NCBI RefSeq assembly: GCF_003012795.1
Contig: NZ_PXYH01000009.1
Span: 79,444-143,443 of the forward strand
Length of the DNA: 64,000 nucleotides
Reading direction: 5' to 3'
From: Zobellella taiwanensis
GTDB taxonomy: Bacteria; Pseudomonadota; Gammaproteobacteria; Enterobacterales; Aeromonadaceae
Shown here: positions 36,423-48,311 of the stretch, one piece after another
Numbering within the stretch: position 1 is the stretch's first letter
How the letters are laid out: each line of letters begins with the position of its first letter
Notes under the pieces: generated by a model
Database searches by the model: none
Told to the model about the DNA's origin: nothing
The model's input: the letters and a program-made list of their open reading frames with translations, nothing else
Program-made: the position numbers and the translations under genes

Positions 36423-37479
36423 GACGGACTCCTGTGTTATCCAGTAGCATCCAGACCGCGCCGGCCAGCGCCAGCCACAGGCCCAGGGTGCCGGCGACGA
36501 TGTGGCCGGCGGAAGACAAAAGATGGGGATCCAGGTGGTAGAGGCCGGCGCCGTACTTGGGCACCGTCTGCACGTTCATCAGCACTACCCAGCGAAAGCC
36601 CCAGGCGCACAGCAGGGCCAGGGCGGCGGTCAGGCCGTCGGCGGCGGCCAGGGGCCGGTGCCGGCGGACCAGGGCCAGCAGCCACAGCAGGGCGCCGGCG
36701 GCCAGGGACAGCAGCAGCAGGTGGCGCCAGAAGGCAAAGCCCTGGAACAGCCGGCGGGCCTCGAGCCAGGAGGCGCCGTTGTGCACGCCGGACAGGGCCC
36801 AGAGTGCCATCGTCAGGCTCAGGGCCGCCAGCAGCCACAGCAGGGCGCGACGCAGCGGGGCGGCGTCCGGCGCCGGTCCCCGGCGGGGCAGCAGCAGCTC
36901 GAGCGCCATCAGCAGCCCCACCAGCGCCAGCAGGGCGGTCAGCAGCAGGTTCACCGGCAGCCAGGCGGTATGCCAGAGCGGCCGGGCCCGTACCACCATG
37001 ATCTCCATGCCGGTATAAAGCAGTATGCCCGCGCCGGCCAAGGCGCCCAGCCAGGCCACAAGGCGCAGGCGGCGGGCGCAGGGCCAGGGCAGAGCGGCCA
37101 GCCGGCGTAGCAGGGCCTGGCGCGGGCTTATCCGGGTCATCAGCAGGCTCAGGCTGACCAGCAGCGCCAGGGTCACGAACAGCGGCAGGATCAGCGCCCC
37201 TAGCCACATCCAGGAGCTGGGGGTCAACTGGGTGTAAAAATGCCAGAAGCGGGCGGGCTGGTGCAGATCCGCCAGCAGCGCCACCGGTCCGGTCAGGGCG
37301 CTGAGCCCGAGGATCAGCGCCAGCCGGTCGCGCCAGGGATGCCAGCCGCTCCGGGGGGACAGGGCCAGGGGCAGCAGCAGGGCGGCGGTGGCGGCCAGGC
37401 CGATGAAGAAAAAGTATTGCACGGCCCAGGGCAGCCAGGGCGCCTCGGCATGGGTGGTGAGCAGTTCGGTCACGGGCAT
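36415..37479 (-). CDS. ttrC: Tetrathionate reductase membrane subunit (NrfD-like)
   Basis: 354 residues with about nine hydrophobic helices, starting near AVQYFFFIGLAATAALLLPL. NrfD/PsrC-family quinol dehydrogenase that anchors TtrAB and passes quinol electrons to TtrB. The family-typical lumenal/periplasmic TGMEIMVVRARPLWHT segment is present. It overlaps ttrA by 8 nt and lies 9 nt after ttrB, so the order ttrB-ttrC-ttrA forms one operon. Confidence 0.9.
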   Translation of the reverse strand: MPVTELLTTHAEAPWLPWAVQYFFFIGLAATAALLLPLALSPRSGWHPWRDRLALILGLSALTGPVALLADLHQPARFWHFYTQLTPSSWMWLGALILPLFVTLALLVSLSLLMTRISPRQALLRRLAALPWPCARRLRLVAWLGALAGAGILLYTGMEIMVVRARPLWHTAWLPVNLLLTALLALVGLLMALELLLPRRGPAPDAAPLRRALLWLLAALSLTMALWALSGVHNGASWLEARRLFQGFAFWRHLLLLSLAAGALLWLLALVRRHRPLAAADGLTAALALLCAWGFRWVVLMNVQTVPKYGAGLYHLDPHLLSSAGHIVAGTLGLWLALAGAVWMLLDNTGVRHG

Positions 37480-37488
37480 GTTGCCTCC

Positions 37489-38205
37489 TCAGTCATGGCC
37501 GGGGGACCAGAGTCCGGGCTGGCCATCGATACGATTAACGAATTCATCGCCCAGGCCGATGTAGTACACTTGCGGGCCCGTGCCCTGTTCGGGCTTGAGC
37601 ACCTTGATGTCGTCGGCATGCTCCCGCAGCAGCCGGCCGGCCTGGCTTTGGGGGTTGTTGAGATCGCCAATCACCCGGGCGCCGCCAACGCAGGACTCAA
37701 CGCAGGCGGGCAGCAGGCCCACCTCCAGCCGGTGCACGCAGAAGGTGCACTTGTCGGCGGTCTGGGTATCGTGGTTGATGAAGCGGGCGTCGTAGGGGCA
37801 GGCCTGAACGCAGTAGGCACAGCCCACGCACTGCTGGTTGTCGACCACCACGATGCCGTCGTCGCGCTGGTAGGTGGCCTGGGTCGGACACACCGGGATG
37901 CAGGGCGGGTTGGCGCAGTGGTTGCACAGGCGGGGCAGCATCACCTGGGTGGCCTGCTGCCGGTTTTCCAGGCGCACCTCGTACTGCTGGACGGTGGTGC
38001 GGAACTGGCCCACCGGGGGCAGGTTTTCCATGCTGCAACTGACGGTGCAGGCCTGGCAACCGATGCACTTGCGCAGGTCGATGACCATGCCATAGCGCTT
38101 GCCGGCGGTGGCGGGCGCGGCGTCCAGCTCGGTTACCGGGATCAGGCTGGCGCCGGCGGTCAGCCCGCCCAGGCGCTTGAGAAATTGTCGTTTACTGGCA
38201 TCCAT
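37489..38205 (-). CDS. ttrB: Tetrathionate reductase iron-sulfur subunit
   Basis: 238 residues, four [4Fe-4S] clusters from 16 cysteines: CIGCQACTVSC, CNHCANPPCIPVC, CVGCAYCVQAC, and CTFCVH with CVESC. It carries electrons from TtrC to TtrA. The N-terminus SKRQFLKRLGG looks like a Tat signal, but with Lys-Arg in place of the usual twin Arg. First gene of the ttrBCA operon, divergent from ttrS. Confidence 0.92.
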   Translation of the reverse strand: MDASKRQFLKRLGGLTAGASLIPVTELDAAPATAGKRYGMVIDLRKCIGCQACTVSCSMENLPPVGQFRTTVQQYEVRLENRQQATQVMLPRLCNHCANPPCIPVCPTQATYQRDDGIVVVDNQQCVGCAYCVQACPYDARFINHDTQTADKCTFCVHRLEVGLLPACVESCVGGARVIGDLNNPQSQAGRLLREHADDIKVLKPEQGTGPQVYYIGLGDEFVNRIDGQPGLWSPGHD

Positions 38206-38291
38206 CTCGTTCTCCTCGGTGAGGTTTGGGGTATTGTCCCGGGAGCGGATGGGTTACCTCTATTGTGGTATTCCACATAACGGATGCGGAT

Positions 38292-39989
38292 TTGATCTGG
38301 AACAAGCTTTTATGGCCGCTGGTGCTGGCGGCGCTGCTGGCCCAGGCACCGGCCCGGGCCGATGACTTCGATATCGGCTTTCTGGCCTTTCGCGGCGAGG
38401 CCCGCGCCCGGGAAGAATGGTCGCCGTTGCTCGACTCCCTGCACCAGGCGCTGCCCGGGCACCGTTTCGAGGGGCATTTCCTGACCCAGCGGCAGCTGGA
38501 CCGGCGGCTGGCCGAAGGCAGCCTGGACTTTGTGGTCACCAACCCGGCCCACTTTGTGCTGAACCGGGGCCAGGGGCTGAACTGGCTGGCCTCCTGGCTG
38601 GATCCCCGCTTCGGCTCGGCCCGGGAAAGCGTGGCCGGCAGCCTCTGGGTGCACGCCGACAGCGGCATCACCCATCCGGAGCAGTTGACGGGGCGGCGGG
38701 TCGGCGCCATCCACGACCAGGCCTTCGGCGGCTACCTGCTGGTGGCCGAGCAACTGCGCCGCCAGGGGCTGGACCCGGCCCGCTGGCAGATGCAGTTTGC
38801 CGGCTATCCGGCCGATGCCCTGCTTTACCTGTTGCGCGATGGCGCCCTGAGTGGCGCCATGCTGCCGGCCTGCGTGCTGGAAAGCATGGTGGCCGAAGGC
38901 CTGGTGGCAAGGGCCGAGTTCCGGGCGCTGATGGTGCAATCCGAGTCTCCCTGCGTGCGATCCACCCCCCTCTATCCGGGCTGGAGCTTCGCCGCCGTGG
39001 GGCAGGTCGACGAAGGCCTGCTGCGCAGCCTGACCCGGGCCCTGCTGGACCAGGAGCAGGACGGCCGCCCGCTGTGGGGCGCGCCCATCCGGCTGGACGA
39101 GGTGGAGCGGCTGCTGGCCGGCTGGCAGCTGGGCCCGGGGGCGACGCCGCCGCTGCAACTGTTGCGGCAGGTGCTGGTGCGCCACTGGCAGTGGCTGGCG
39201 GCGGCGGGGCTGGTGCTGCTGGCCCTGGTGCTGCACCATGTCAGGGTGAGCCGGCTGCTGCGCCGGCGGACCCGGGAGCGGGACCGGCTGCACGGGCTTA
39301 TCCAGCACAAGGAGCAGGAGCTGGCCCGGGCCCGCCAGGCCACCCTGCTGGGGGAAATGGCCACCGGCCTGGCCCACGAACTGAACCAGCCCCTGTCCGC
39401 CATCCAGGCCTATGCCCAGGCGGGAGAACTGGTGACCGAAGAGGCCCGCAGCCGGGAAGCCTTTGGCCAGATCAGCCGGGAAACCGAGCGGGGGGCGGCC
39501 ATCATCCGCCGCTTCCGCCAGTGGGCCACCCAGCCCCTGCCGGGGCCCGCCGCCTTCGAGCCCGCGGCCCTGTGCCAGGCCCTGTGCGAACGGCTCGGTC
39601 CCCGCGCCGAGGCCGGCCAGGTGCGGCTGTGTTGCGATACGGAGCCGGGCGAAGCCTACGGCGTGGCGCCGGCGGTGGAGCAGATCCTCACCAACCTGCT
39701 GGGCAACAGCCTGGATGCCTACCGCCGCCAGCAACGGGCGGGCACCCTGCGGCTGGGGCTGAGCCGGGCGGACGGCGGCTGGTGCTATGTGGTGGAAGAC
39801 AGCGCCGGCGGGGTCGAGCAGGGGGTGCTCGACGCCCTGGGCCAGAGCCTGCCCGCCAGCCGCGTCCACGGACTGGGGATAGGGCTGTTGGTCAGCTACC
39901 GGCTGGCCCAACGACTGGGCGGGCGCCTGCGGCTGGAAAACACCGGCTGGGGCACCCGGGCCGAGCTTTTTCTGCCCGAGGAGGCATGA
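38292..39989 (+). CDS. ttrS: Tetrathionate sensor histidine kinase TtrS
   Basis: About 565 residues if translation starts at TTG 38292; GTG 38265 and TTG 38226 are in-frame alternatives, and no ATG precedes the signal peptide. The proposed start gives a clean signal peptide ending APARA before DDFDIGFLAFRGEA. A phosphonate-binding-like periplasmic domain (about 22-270) and a membrane helix (about 298-317) follow. Then come the HisKA box with His362 (GLAHELNQPLSAIQAY) and the ATPase domain (NLLGNSLDAYR, GLGIGLLVSY). It should sense tetrathionate and phosphorylate TtrR. Its end overlaps the ttrR start (ATGA). Confidence 0.88.
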   Translation: MIWNKLLWPLVLAALLAQAPARADDFDIGFLAFRGEARAREEWSPLLDSLHQALPGHRFEGHFLTQRQLDRRLAEGSLDFVVTNPAHFVLNRGQGLNWLASWLDPRFGSARESVAGSLWVHADSGITHPEQLTGRRVGAIHDQAFGGYLLVAEQLRRQGLDPARWQMQFAGYPADALLYLLRDGALSGAMLPACVLESMVAEGLVARAEFRALMVQSESPCVRSTPLYPGWSFAAVGQVDEGLLRSLTRALLDQEQDGRPLWGAPIRLDEVERLLAGWQLGPGATPPLQLLRQVLVRHWQWLAAAGLVLLALVLHHVRVSRLLRRRTRERDRLHGLIQHKEQELARARQATLLGEMATGLAHELNQPLSAIQAYAQAGELVTEEARSREAFGQISRETERGAAIIRRFRQWATQPLPGPAAFEPAALCQALCERLGPRAEAGQVRLCCDTEPGEAYGVAPAVEQILTNLLGNSLDAYRRQQRAGTLRLGLSRADGGWCYVVEDSAGGVEQGVLDALGQSLPASRVHGLGIGLLVSYRLAQRLGGRLRLENTGWGTRAELFLPEEA

Positions 39990-40573
39990 TGCGGATTTAT
40001 GTTCTGGACGACGACCCTCAGGTGCTGGCGGCCAACGCCTTCCTGCTCAAGGCCATGGGGCATGAGAGCCGGTGCTGGTCGGAGCCGGCGGCCTTTCTCG
40101 CCGAGCTGGACGACGCCGAGCCGGCGGTGCTGCTGCTGGATTTGGCGATGCCGGAACTGGACGGGCTGGCGGTGCTGGATATCCTGAACCGGCGCCGCAG
40201 CCCGGTGGCGGTTATTTTGCTGACCGGCCATGGCGACGTGCCCCAGGCGGTAACCGCGATGAAGCGGGGCGCGGTGGATTTTCTGGAAAAACCGGTGGAT
40301 GCCCGCCGGCTGGCGACGGCCCTGGCCCAGGCCCGGGCGCGCGCCGGCGAACTGGAGGAGAGGGCCCGGGCCCGGCGGCAACTGGCCCGGCTGTCGGCCC
40401 GGGAGCGGGAAGTGGTGGCGCTGGTGGCCGGGGGGCTGACCAACAAGGCCATCGCCGACAGCCTTTGCCTGGCGGTGCGCACCGTGGAAGTGCACCGGGC
40501 CTCGGCCATGAGCAAACTGGAGGTGGCCAACATGGCCGAGCTGCTGCGTTGCTGGCAACAGGGCCAAGACTAG
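39986..40573 (+). CDS. ttrR: Tetrathionate response regulator TtrR
   Basis: 195 residues. The receiver domain (about 1-120) has the acidic pair at 8-10, phospho-acceptor Asp52 (LLLDLAMPELDG) and Lys in FLEKPVD, FixJ-like. The LuxR/NarL-type helix-turn-helix (about 135-190) has LSAREREVVALVAGGLTNKA and RTVEVHRA. Start ATG 39986 (or the next ATG at 39989) follows GAGGAGG and overlaps the ttrS stop. It should activate ttrBCA. It converges with ansA at a 3-nt gap without a visible terminator. Confidence 0.92.
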   Translation: MMRIYVLDDDPQVLAANAFLLKAMGHESRCWSEPAAFLAELDDAEPAVLLLDLAMPELDGLAVLDILNRRRSPVAVILLTGHGDVPQAVTAMKRGAVDFLEKPVDARRLATALAQARARAGELEERARARRQLARLSAREREVVALVAGGLTNKAIADSLCLAVRTVEVHRASAMSKLEVANMAELLRCWQQGQD

Positions 40574-40576
40574 GCC

Positions 40577-41592
<1,016 letters not shown>

Positions 41593-41593
<1 letters not shown>

Positions 41594-43434
41594 CAGAACT
41601 CCTGACATTCCACGCACAGTACATACTGGCCCCGGATGTCGTCGAAGCGACCCAGGGTGGACAACTCCCGGCCCAGTTGCTCGCCGGCCGGGCGCAGGGC
41701 GCCGGGCAGCATGGCGCCGAGGCGTTCCGCGACGCCGGCGCCGGAGTCGAGCAGCAGCTGCTCCATCAACACTTCACGGGCGCTGGCGGGCAGGCGCACC
41801 TTTTTCACCCGGTAGGCGGGCAGGCCGGCCAGCCCGGCGGCGCCGGCCAGGGCGTCGTCCAGGTAACCCAGCTCGTCCACCAGGCCCAGCGCCTTGGCGT
41901 CGACCCCGGTCCACACATGGCCCTGGGCGGCGCGCTCCACCTGCCCGGGGCTGAGCCCCCGGCCCTCGGCCACAATGTCCACAAAGCGGCGGTAGGTGTG
42001 TTCGACGCCGAGCTGAATCAGCTCCCGGGCGTGTTCGGGCAGGCCGGTGGTGAGGCCTGCGCCGACGAAGTCGGTGGTGCCCACGCCATCGCTGTTGAAA
42101 CCGAGCTTGGCGAGGGCTTCCTCGAAGGTGAGAAAGAGGCCGAACACGCCGATGGAGCCGGTGAGGGTGGTGGGGGCGGCGTAGATGCGGTCGGCATCCG
42201 CCGCTATCCAGTAGCCGCCGGAGGCGGCGGTGCTGCCCATGGACACCACCAGCGGCTTGCCGCTGGCCTTGAACTGCAGCAGGGCGGTGCGGATCTGTTC
42301 GGCGGCGAAGGCGCTGCCGCCGGGACTGTCGATGCGCAGCACCAGGGCGTTGATCTCGTTGTCCAGGCGGGCTTCCTCGATAAGCCGGGCCAGGTACTCG
42401 TCGTTGATGGTGTTGCCGCCTGCCTCGTTGCCGCTCATGATGGCGCCGCTGGCGGTAATCAGCCCCACCGCCGGCGCCGTGGTGTCGCGCTGGCCGGCCC
42501 GGGCCAGGTAGCTGGCGATGCCGACGCCGCTGTATTCGCCGGCCTGGCTGTCCCAGCCCACCTGCTCGCCTATGGTCTGCAGCATTTCGCCGCGTCCGGC
42601 CAGGCGGTCCACCAGCCCCAGCTCCAGGGCATAGCGGGCCGGATCGCCGCCCACGGCGCGAAAGCGGCTGAGCAACTGCTCTTTTTCCGGGCTGACATGG
42701 TCGGCGGGAATGCCGCGCAGGGTGGCCACCCTGTCCTGGTAGTGACGCCACAGCTGGTCCAGCCAGCGCAGGGTATCCTCCCTGCTTTCCGGCGACATGT
42801 CGTCGCGCAGGTAGGGCTCGACGAAGGATTTGTAGGTGCCCACCCGGAACACATGGGGGGTGATGTTGAAGCGCTCGAAGGCCGACCTGTAGTGCAGCCG
42901 GTACACGCCCATGCCCTGGATGGTCACGGCCCCGGCGGGGTTGAGCAGGATTTCGTCGGCATGGGCGGCCAGGTAGTACTGGCCCTGGGTGTAATAGTCG
43001 CCGATGGCGTACACCGGTTTGCCCGAGGTTTTGAAGCCCTCTATGGCCTCGCCGATTTCGTCGAGCCGGGTCAGGCTCGATTCGGTCATGTTCTGCAGCC
43101 GCAGCACCAGGGCCTGGATGCGCTCGTCATGCCGGGCCCGGTCCAGGGCCTGCTTGATGTCGCCCAGGGTGGCGGGTGGCGGCGTGTCGTCGCCCGCCAG
43201 CCACTTCTGTACCAGCCGGCGGGGGCTGGCGGGGCTGTTCTGCTCCGGCACCGGGCCGATAATCTCCAGGGTGAGGGCCGCACTGTCGGGCAGGCGGGGT
43301 GCTTCCTCCCGGGCGGTGAACACCAGCACCAGGGAAACCAGCACGGCCAGGAAGAAAAGATTGATAATCAACATGCGGATGGCATTCAGCACCCGACCTA
43401 GGGTACGGAAAAACCACTTGATGGCAGACCACAT
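41593..43434 (-). CDS. sppA: Signal peptide peptidase SppA, 67-kDa type
   Basis: 613 residues (E. coli 618). A single N-terminal membrane helix (about 19-42) is followed by two tandem S49 domains. The catalytic dyad is Lys near 202 (VGTYKSFVEPY) in the first domain and Ser near 405 (GSTAASGGYW) in the second. It degrades cleaved signal peptides in the membrane. Start 43434 is chosen for the MWSAIKWFFRTLG N-terminus. Coupled to ansA by a 1-nt overlap, and divergent from fadH. Confidence 0.94.
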
Positions 43435-43534
43435 AGCGATGCCTTGAACGGAAACGTTGTCGAATTGGTCCATTATGACGCGAGCCGGCGCACAATGCCA
43501 TGGAGCCGGCGTCGGCAGGATATAAAACAAGTGT

Positions 43535-45606
<2,072 letters not shown>

Positions 45607-45679
45607 GAATGCCTCTTTTTTGCTTTGCTCCGTTCCGGCCGGCTGCTAAGGTAGCGCCATTGCAATCTGGAGTGAAACG

Positions 45680-46234
45680 ATGGACGCACTGGAACTGTTA
45701 CTGAACCGCCATTCCTGCCCCCGCCTGGCCGAGCCGGCCCCGGCGGGCGAGCAACTTGAGCTTATCTTCAAGGCCGGGCTACGCGCCCCGGATCACGCCA
45801 CCCTGACGCCCTGGGAGTTTATTGTCTTTGCCGGCGAGCAGCGCTACCGGCTGGGCGACATACTGGCAGCGGCGGCCGAGGCCAGGGGCGAGGTGCCGGA
45901 GGCGGTGGACAAGGCCCGCAACGCGCCCCTGCGCGCGCCCCTGGTGATCGCCGTGGCGGCCAGGGTCAAACCCCACGACAAGGTGCCCGAGCTGGAGCAG
46001 CACTTGTCCGCCGGCTGCGCTCTGATGGCGATGCAGATGGCGGCCCAGGCCCAGGGTTTCAACGGCATCTGGCGCTCCGGCTGGTTTATCTTCGATCGTG
46101 GCGTGCACCGGCAACTGGGGCTGGGCGAGCAGGATCAACTGGTGGGCTTTTTGTACCTGGGCACACCGCTGATGGAGGTACGCAAGCTGCCCGAGCGGGA
46201 TCCCGCCCAGTTTGTGCGTTATTTCGACCGTTAA
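45680..46234 (+). CDS. ydjA: Minimal nitroreductase YdjA
   Basis: 184 residues, nearly colinear with E. coli YdjA (183): MDALELLLNRHSCPRL, GLRAPDHATLTPWEF, KARNAPLRAPLVIAV, SAGCALMAMQMAAQAQGFNGIW (read in two parts) and VGFLYLGTP. FMN-dependent homodimer of the NfsA/FRP superfamily with an unclear physiological substrate. Followed by a strong bidirectional terminator shared with mobA. Confidence 0.94.
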   Translation: MDALELLLNRHSCPRLAEPAPAGEQLELIFKAGLRAPDHATLTPWEFIVFAGEQRYRLGDILAAAAEARGEVPEAVDKARNAPLRAPLVIAVAARVKPHDKVPELEQHLSAGCALMAMQMAAQAQGFNGIWRSGWFIFDRGVHRQLGLGEQDQLVGFLYLGTPLMEVRKLPERDPAQFVRYFDR

Positions 46235-46237
46235 AAC

Positions 46238-46284
46238 AAAAAAGGGGTCGGAGTCAATTTTAAATTGACTCCGACCCCTTTTTT
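46238..46284. terminator. Perfect long palindrome acting as bidirectional terminator
   Basis: Six A, then a 17-nt arm (46244-46260, starting GGGGTCGGAGTC), one central T, the exact complement (46262-46278), then six to seven T. It lies between convergent ydjA and mobA. The GC-then-AT arm with a GGGGTCxGAGTC start resembles a repeat seen in many proteobacteria, so it may also be a mobile palindrome. Confidence 0.85.
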
Positions 46285-46875
46285 TCAGCGACGGCGCTGT
46301 TTTTCCAGCTCGGCCAGGGCATGGGGGGTGTTGAGGTTGAAAAAAGCGCCGGCTTCGTCGCTAAAGTCCACCGGCACCAGTTGATGGCGCTCGTACCACA
46401 GCTGCAGTTTGCGGTCGCCGCCGTCCAGGTAATTGTTCAGGGATGGCAGCAAGGACTGATGCAGCAGGGCGGTGGCGGCGTGCAGCCGGGCACCGTCGTC
46501 CACCACCGCTATTTGATCGTGGCGGTGCACGGCGGCGCACAGGCGGCGGGCCAGGTCGGCGGGCACCAGGGGGCTGTCGCAGGGCACAAACAGGACCCAT
46601 TCGCTGGGGGCGTGGCTGAGGCCGGCCTCGAACCCGGCCAGGGGACCGGCGCTGTGGTAGTCGCGATCCGGGATCACCGGTGCCAGGGCGCGGTAGCGGT
46701 CCAGGTTGCGGTTGGCGTTGATCAGCACTTCGGCTACCTGGGGCTTGAGCCGGTCCAGCACATGACACACCAGGGGGCGATCCCACAGGCTGACCAGCCC
46801 TTTGTCGGCGCCTCCCATGCGCCGGCCTTCGCCGCCGGCGAGAATAACGGCGGTAATGTCTTTCGGATCCAGCAT
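46285..46875 (-). CDS. mobA: Molybdenum cofactor guanylyltransferase
   Basis: 196 residues. The nucleotide-binding motif ILAGGEGRRMGGADKGLV (about 11-28) and the VPCDSPLVP motif (about 97-105) define MobA, which joins GMP to Mo-molybdopterin to form MGD. TtrA in this window needs this cofactor. The stop lies at the edge of the palindromic terminator. No mobB is adjacent. Confidence 0.94.
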   Translation of the reverse strand: MLDPKDITAVILAGGEGRRMGGADKGLVSLWDRPLVCHVLDRLKPQVAEVLINANRNLDRYRALAPVIPDRDYHSAGPLAGFEAGLSHAPSEWVLFVPCDSPLVPADLARRLCAAVHRHDQIAVVDDGARLHAATALLHQSLLPSLNNYLDGGDRKLQLWYERHQLVPVDFSDEAGAFFNLNTPHALAELEKQRRR

Positions 46876-47042
46876 AGTGATTCCCGTGTTGGCAGTCTCT
46901 GGCCGGATGTTAACCCGTAATCCCTGCCCTGAGCAGGGGCTGGGTCAAACAAAATGCGCTTTCCCGGTGCTTGTTATGGTGTCTTTCAGCTCCTACCATA
47001 GGGCGCTGCGCCCTCATATCCCATAAAACAGAGATAACAACA

Positions 47043-48251
47043 ATGACGAGCACTGCCTTTCCCGACGGCCCCTTTCACGGTCGCCCCCTGGTTGCCGCCC
47101 TGGCCGTGGCCGCCCTGATGCTGGCCGCCGCCAACCTGCGTGGCGGTATTGTGGTGGTGGGGCCCCTGGTGGAGCAAATCCGCCAGACCCTGGCGATCAG
47201 CGCCAGCGCCTTCAGCCTGCTGACCACGCTGCCGCTGATCTGCTTCGGGGTCATCTCCATCTGCGTACCGGCGCTCACCCGCCGCTGGTCGCCCCAGGTT
47301 CTGGCCATCGGCGGCCTGTTGCTGATCAGCCTGGGGGTGGGATTGCGCCTGGTCGATCACTATCCGGTGGTACTGCTCGGCACCCTGCTGCTGGGCGCCG
47401 CCATCGCCCTGCTCAATGTGCTGATCCCGGGGTTGGTCAAGGCGTTTTTTCCGCGTCGGGTAGGGCTGATGACCGGCCTGTATTCGGTGACCCTGAGCGT
47501 GGGCGCCGGTCTTGGCGTTTTTCTGGCGGTGCCGCTGATGGAGCTGTTCGGCAGTTGGCGCCACCCGGTGGCCCTGTGGGCCCTGCTGCCCCTGTTCTGC
47601 CTGCTGTTCTGGCTGCCCATGCTCAGGGTGAGGGGAGTGGGCCGGCCCAGCAACCCGGTGCGGGTGAGCCTGTGGCGGGACCGGCTGGCCTGGGCCATTA
47701 CCTTCTACATGGGACTGCAGTCCTTCTATTTCTATTCTATGGCGACCTGGCTGCCCAAGATACTGCTCGAAAGCGGACTCGACGGCCACCAGGCGGGCAC
47801 GGCCACGGCGCTGATCAACCTGGTGAGCATTCCCTTCAACCTGTTCGTGCCCATACTGGCGGCGCGGATGCGGGATCAACGGATCCTGGTGCTGGGTATT
47901 TTCGTGGCCTCCCTCAGTGGGCTGGCGGGATTGTGGTGGCAGCCGGCAGCGGCGCCCATGCTGTGGGCCTCGCTCATCGGCGTGGGCTGCGGCAGCTCGC
48001 TCAGCCTGGCCCTGTCGTTTTTTGTGCTGCGCGCCGCCAATACCGCCCAGGCCACGGCCCTGTCGGCCATGGCCCAGAGCATCGGCTACCTGCTGGCGGC
48101 GGCGGGCCCGGCGACGCTGGGGCTGATGCGCGATCTCGGCGGCGCCTGGCAGGGGGCCCTGTTGCTGATGATGGTGCTGCAATTTCTGCAGTTCGGATTT
48201 GGCTGGTATTCGGCCCGGTCGGCCGGCGTGGTGGCGGATCAGGACAGATAA
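47043..48251 (+). CDS. MFS transporter, CynX/NimT family
   Basis: 402 residues with about twelve membrane helices. The first helix region is AALMLAAANLRGGIVVVGPL, and a GLMTGLYSVTLSVGAGLGVF segment follows in the middle (about 140-159). CynX-type carriers move cyanate, 2-nitroimidazole or other small anions, or act as exporters; the substrate cannot be read here. Start 47043 lacks a strong Shine-Dalgarno sequence (AGAGATAAC upstream). No cyanase gene is near. Confidence 0.85.
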   Translation: MTSTAFPDGPFHGRPLVAALAVAALMLAAANLRGGIVVVGPLVEQIRQTLAISASAFSLLTTLPLICFGVISICVPALTRRWSPQVLAIGGLLLISLGVGLRLVDHYPVVLLGTLLLGAAIALLNVLIPGLVKAFFPRRVGLMTGLYSVTLSVGAGLGVFLAVPLMELFGSWRHPVALWALLPLFCLLFWLPMLRVRGVGRPSNPVRVSLWRDRLAWAITFYMGLQSFYFYSMATWLPKILLESGLDGHQAGTATALINLVSIPFNLFVPILAARMRDQRILVLGIFVASLSGLAGLWWQPAAAPMLWASLIGVGCGSSLSLALSFFVLRAANTAQATALSAMAQSIGYLLAAAGPATLGLMRDLGGAWQGALLLMMVLQFLQFGFGWYSARSAGVVADQDR

Positions 48252-48311
48252 CGGCGGCGCCGAAACGGGGGAGAGCGGCTAAGCTTGGTCTGAAAACGGG
48301 AGGACAAGATC

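Noticed and set aside
38206..38291. FNR site in the ttrB-ttrS gap
   Set aside because: No TTGAT-N4-ATCAA-like sequence; the short TGTGG-TATT-CCACA dyad there is too weak to assign.
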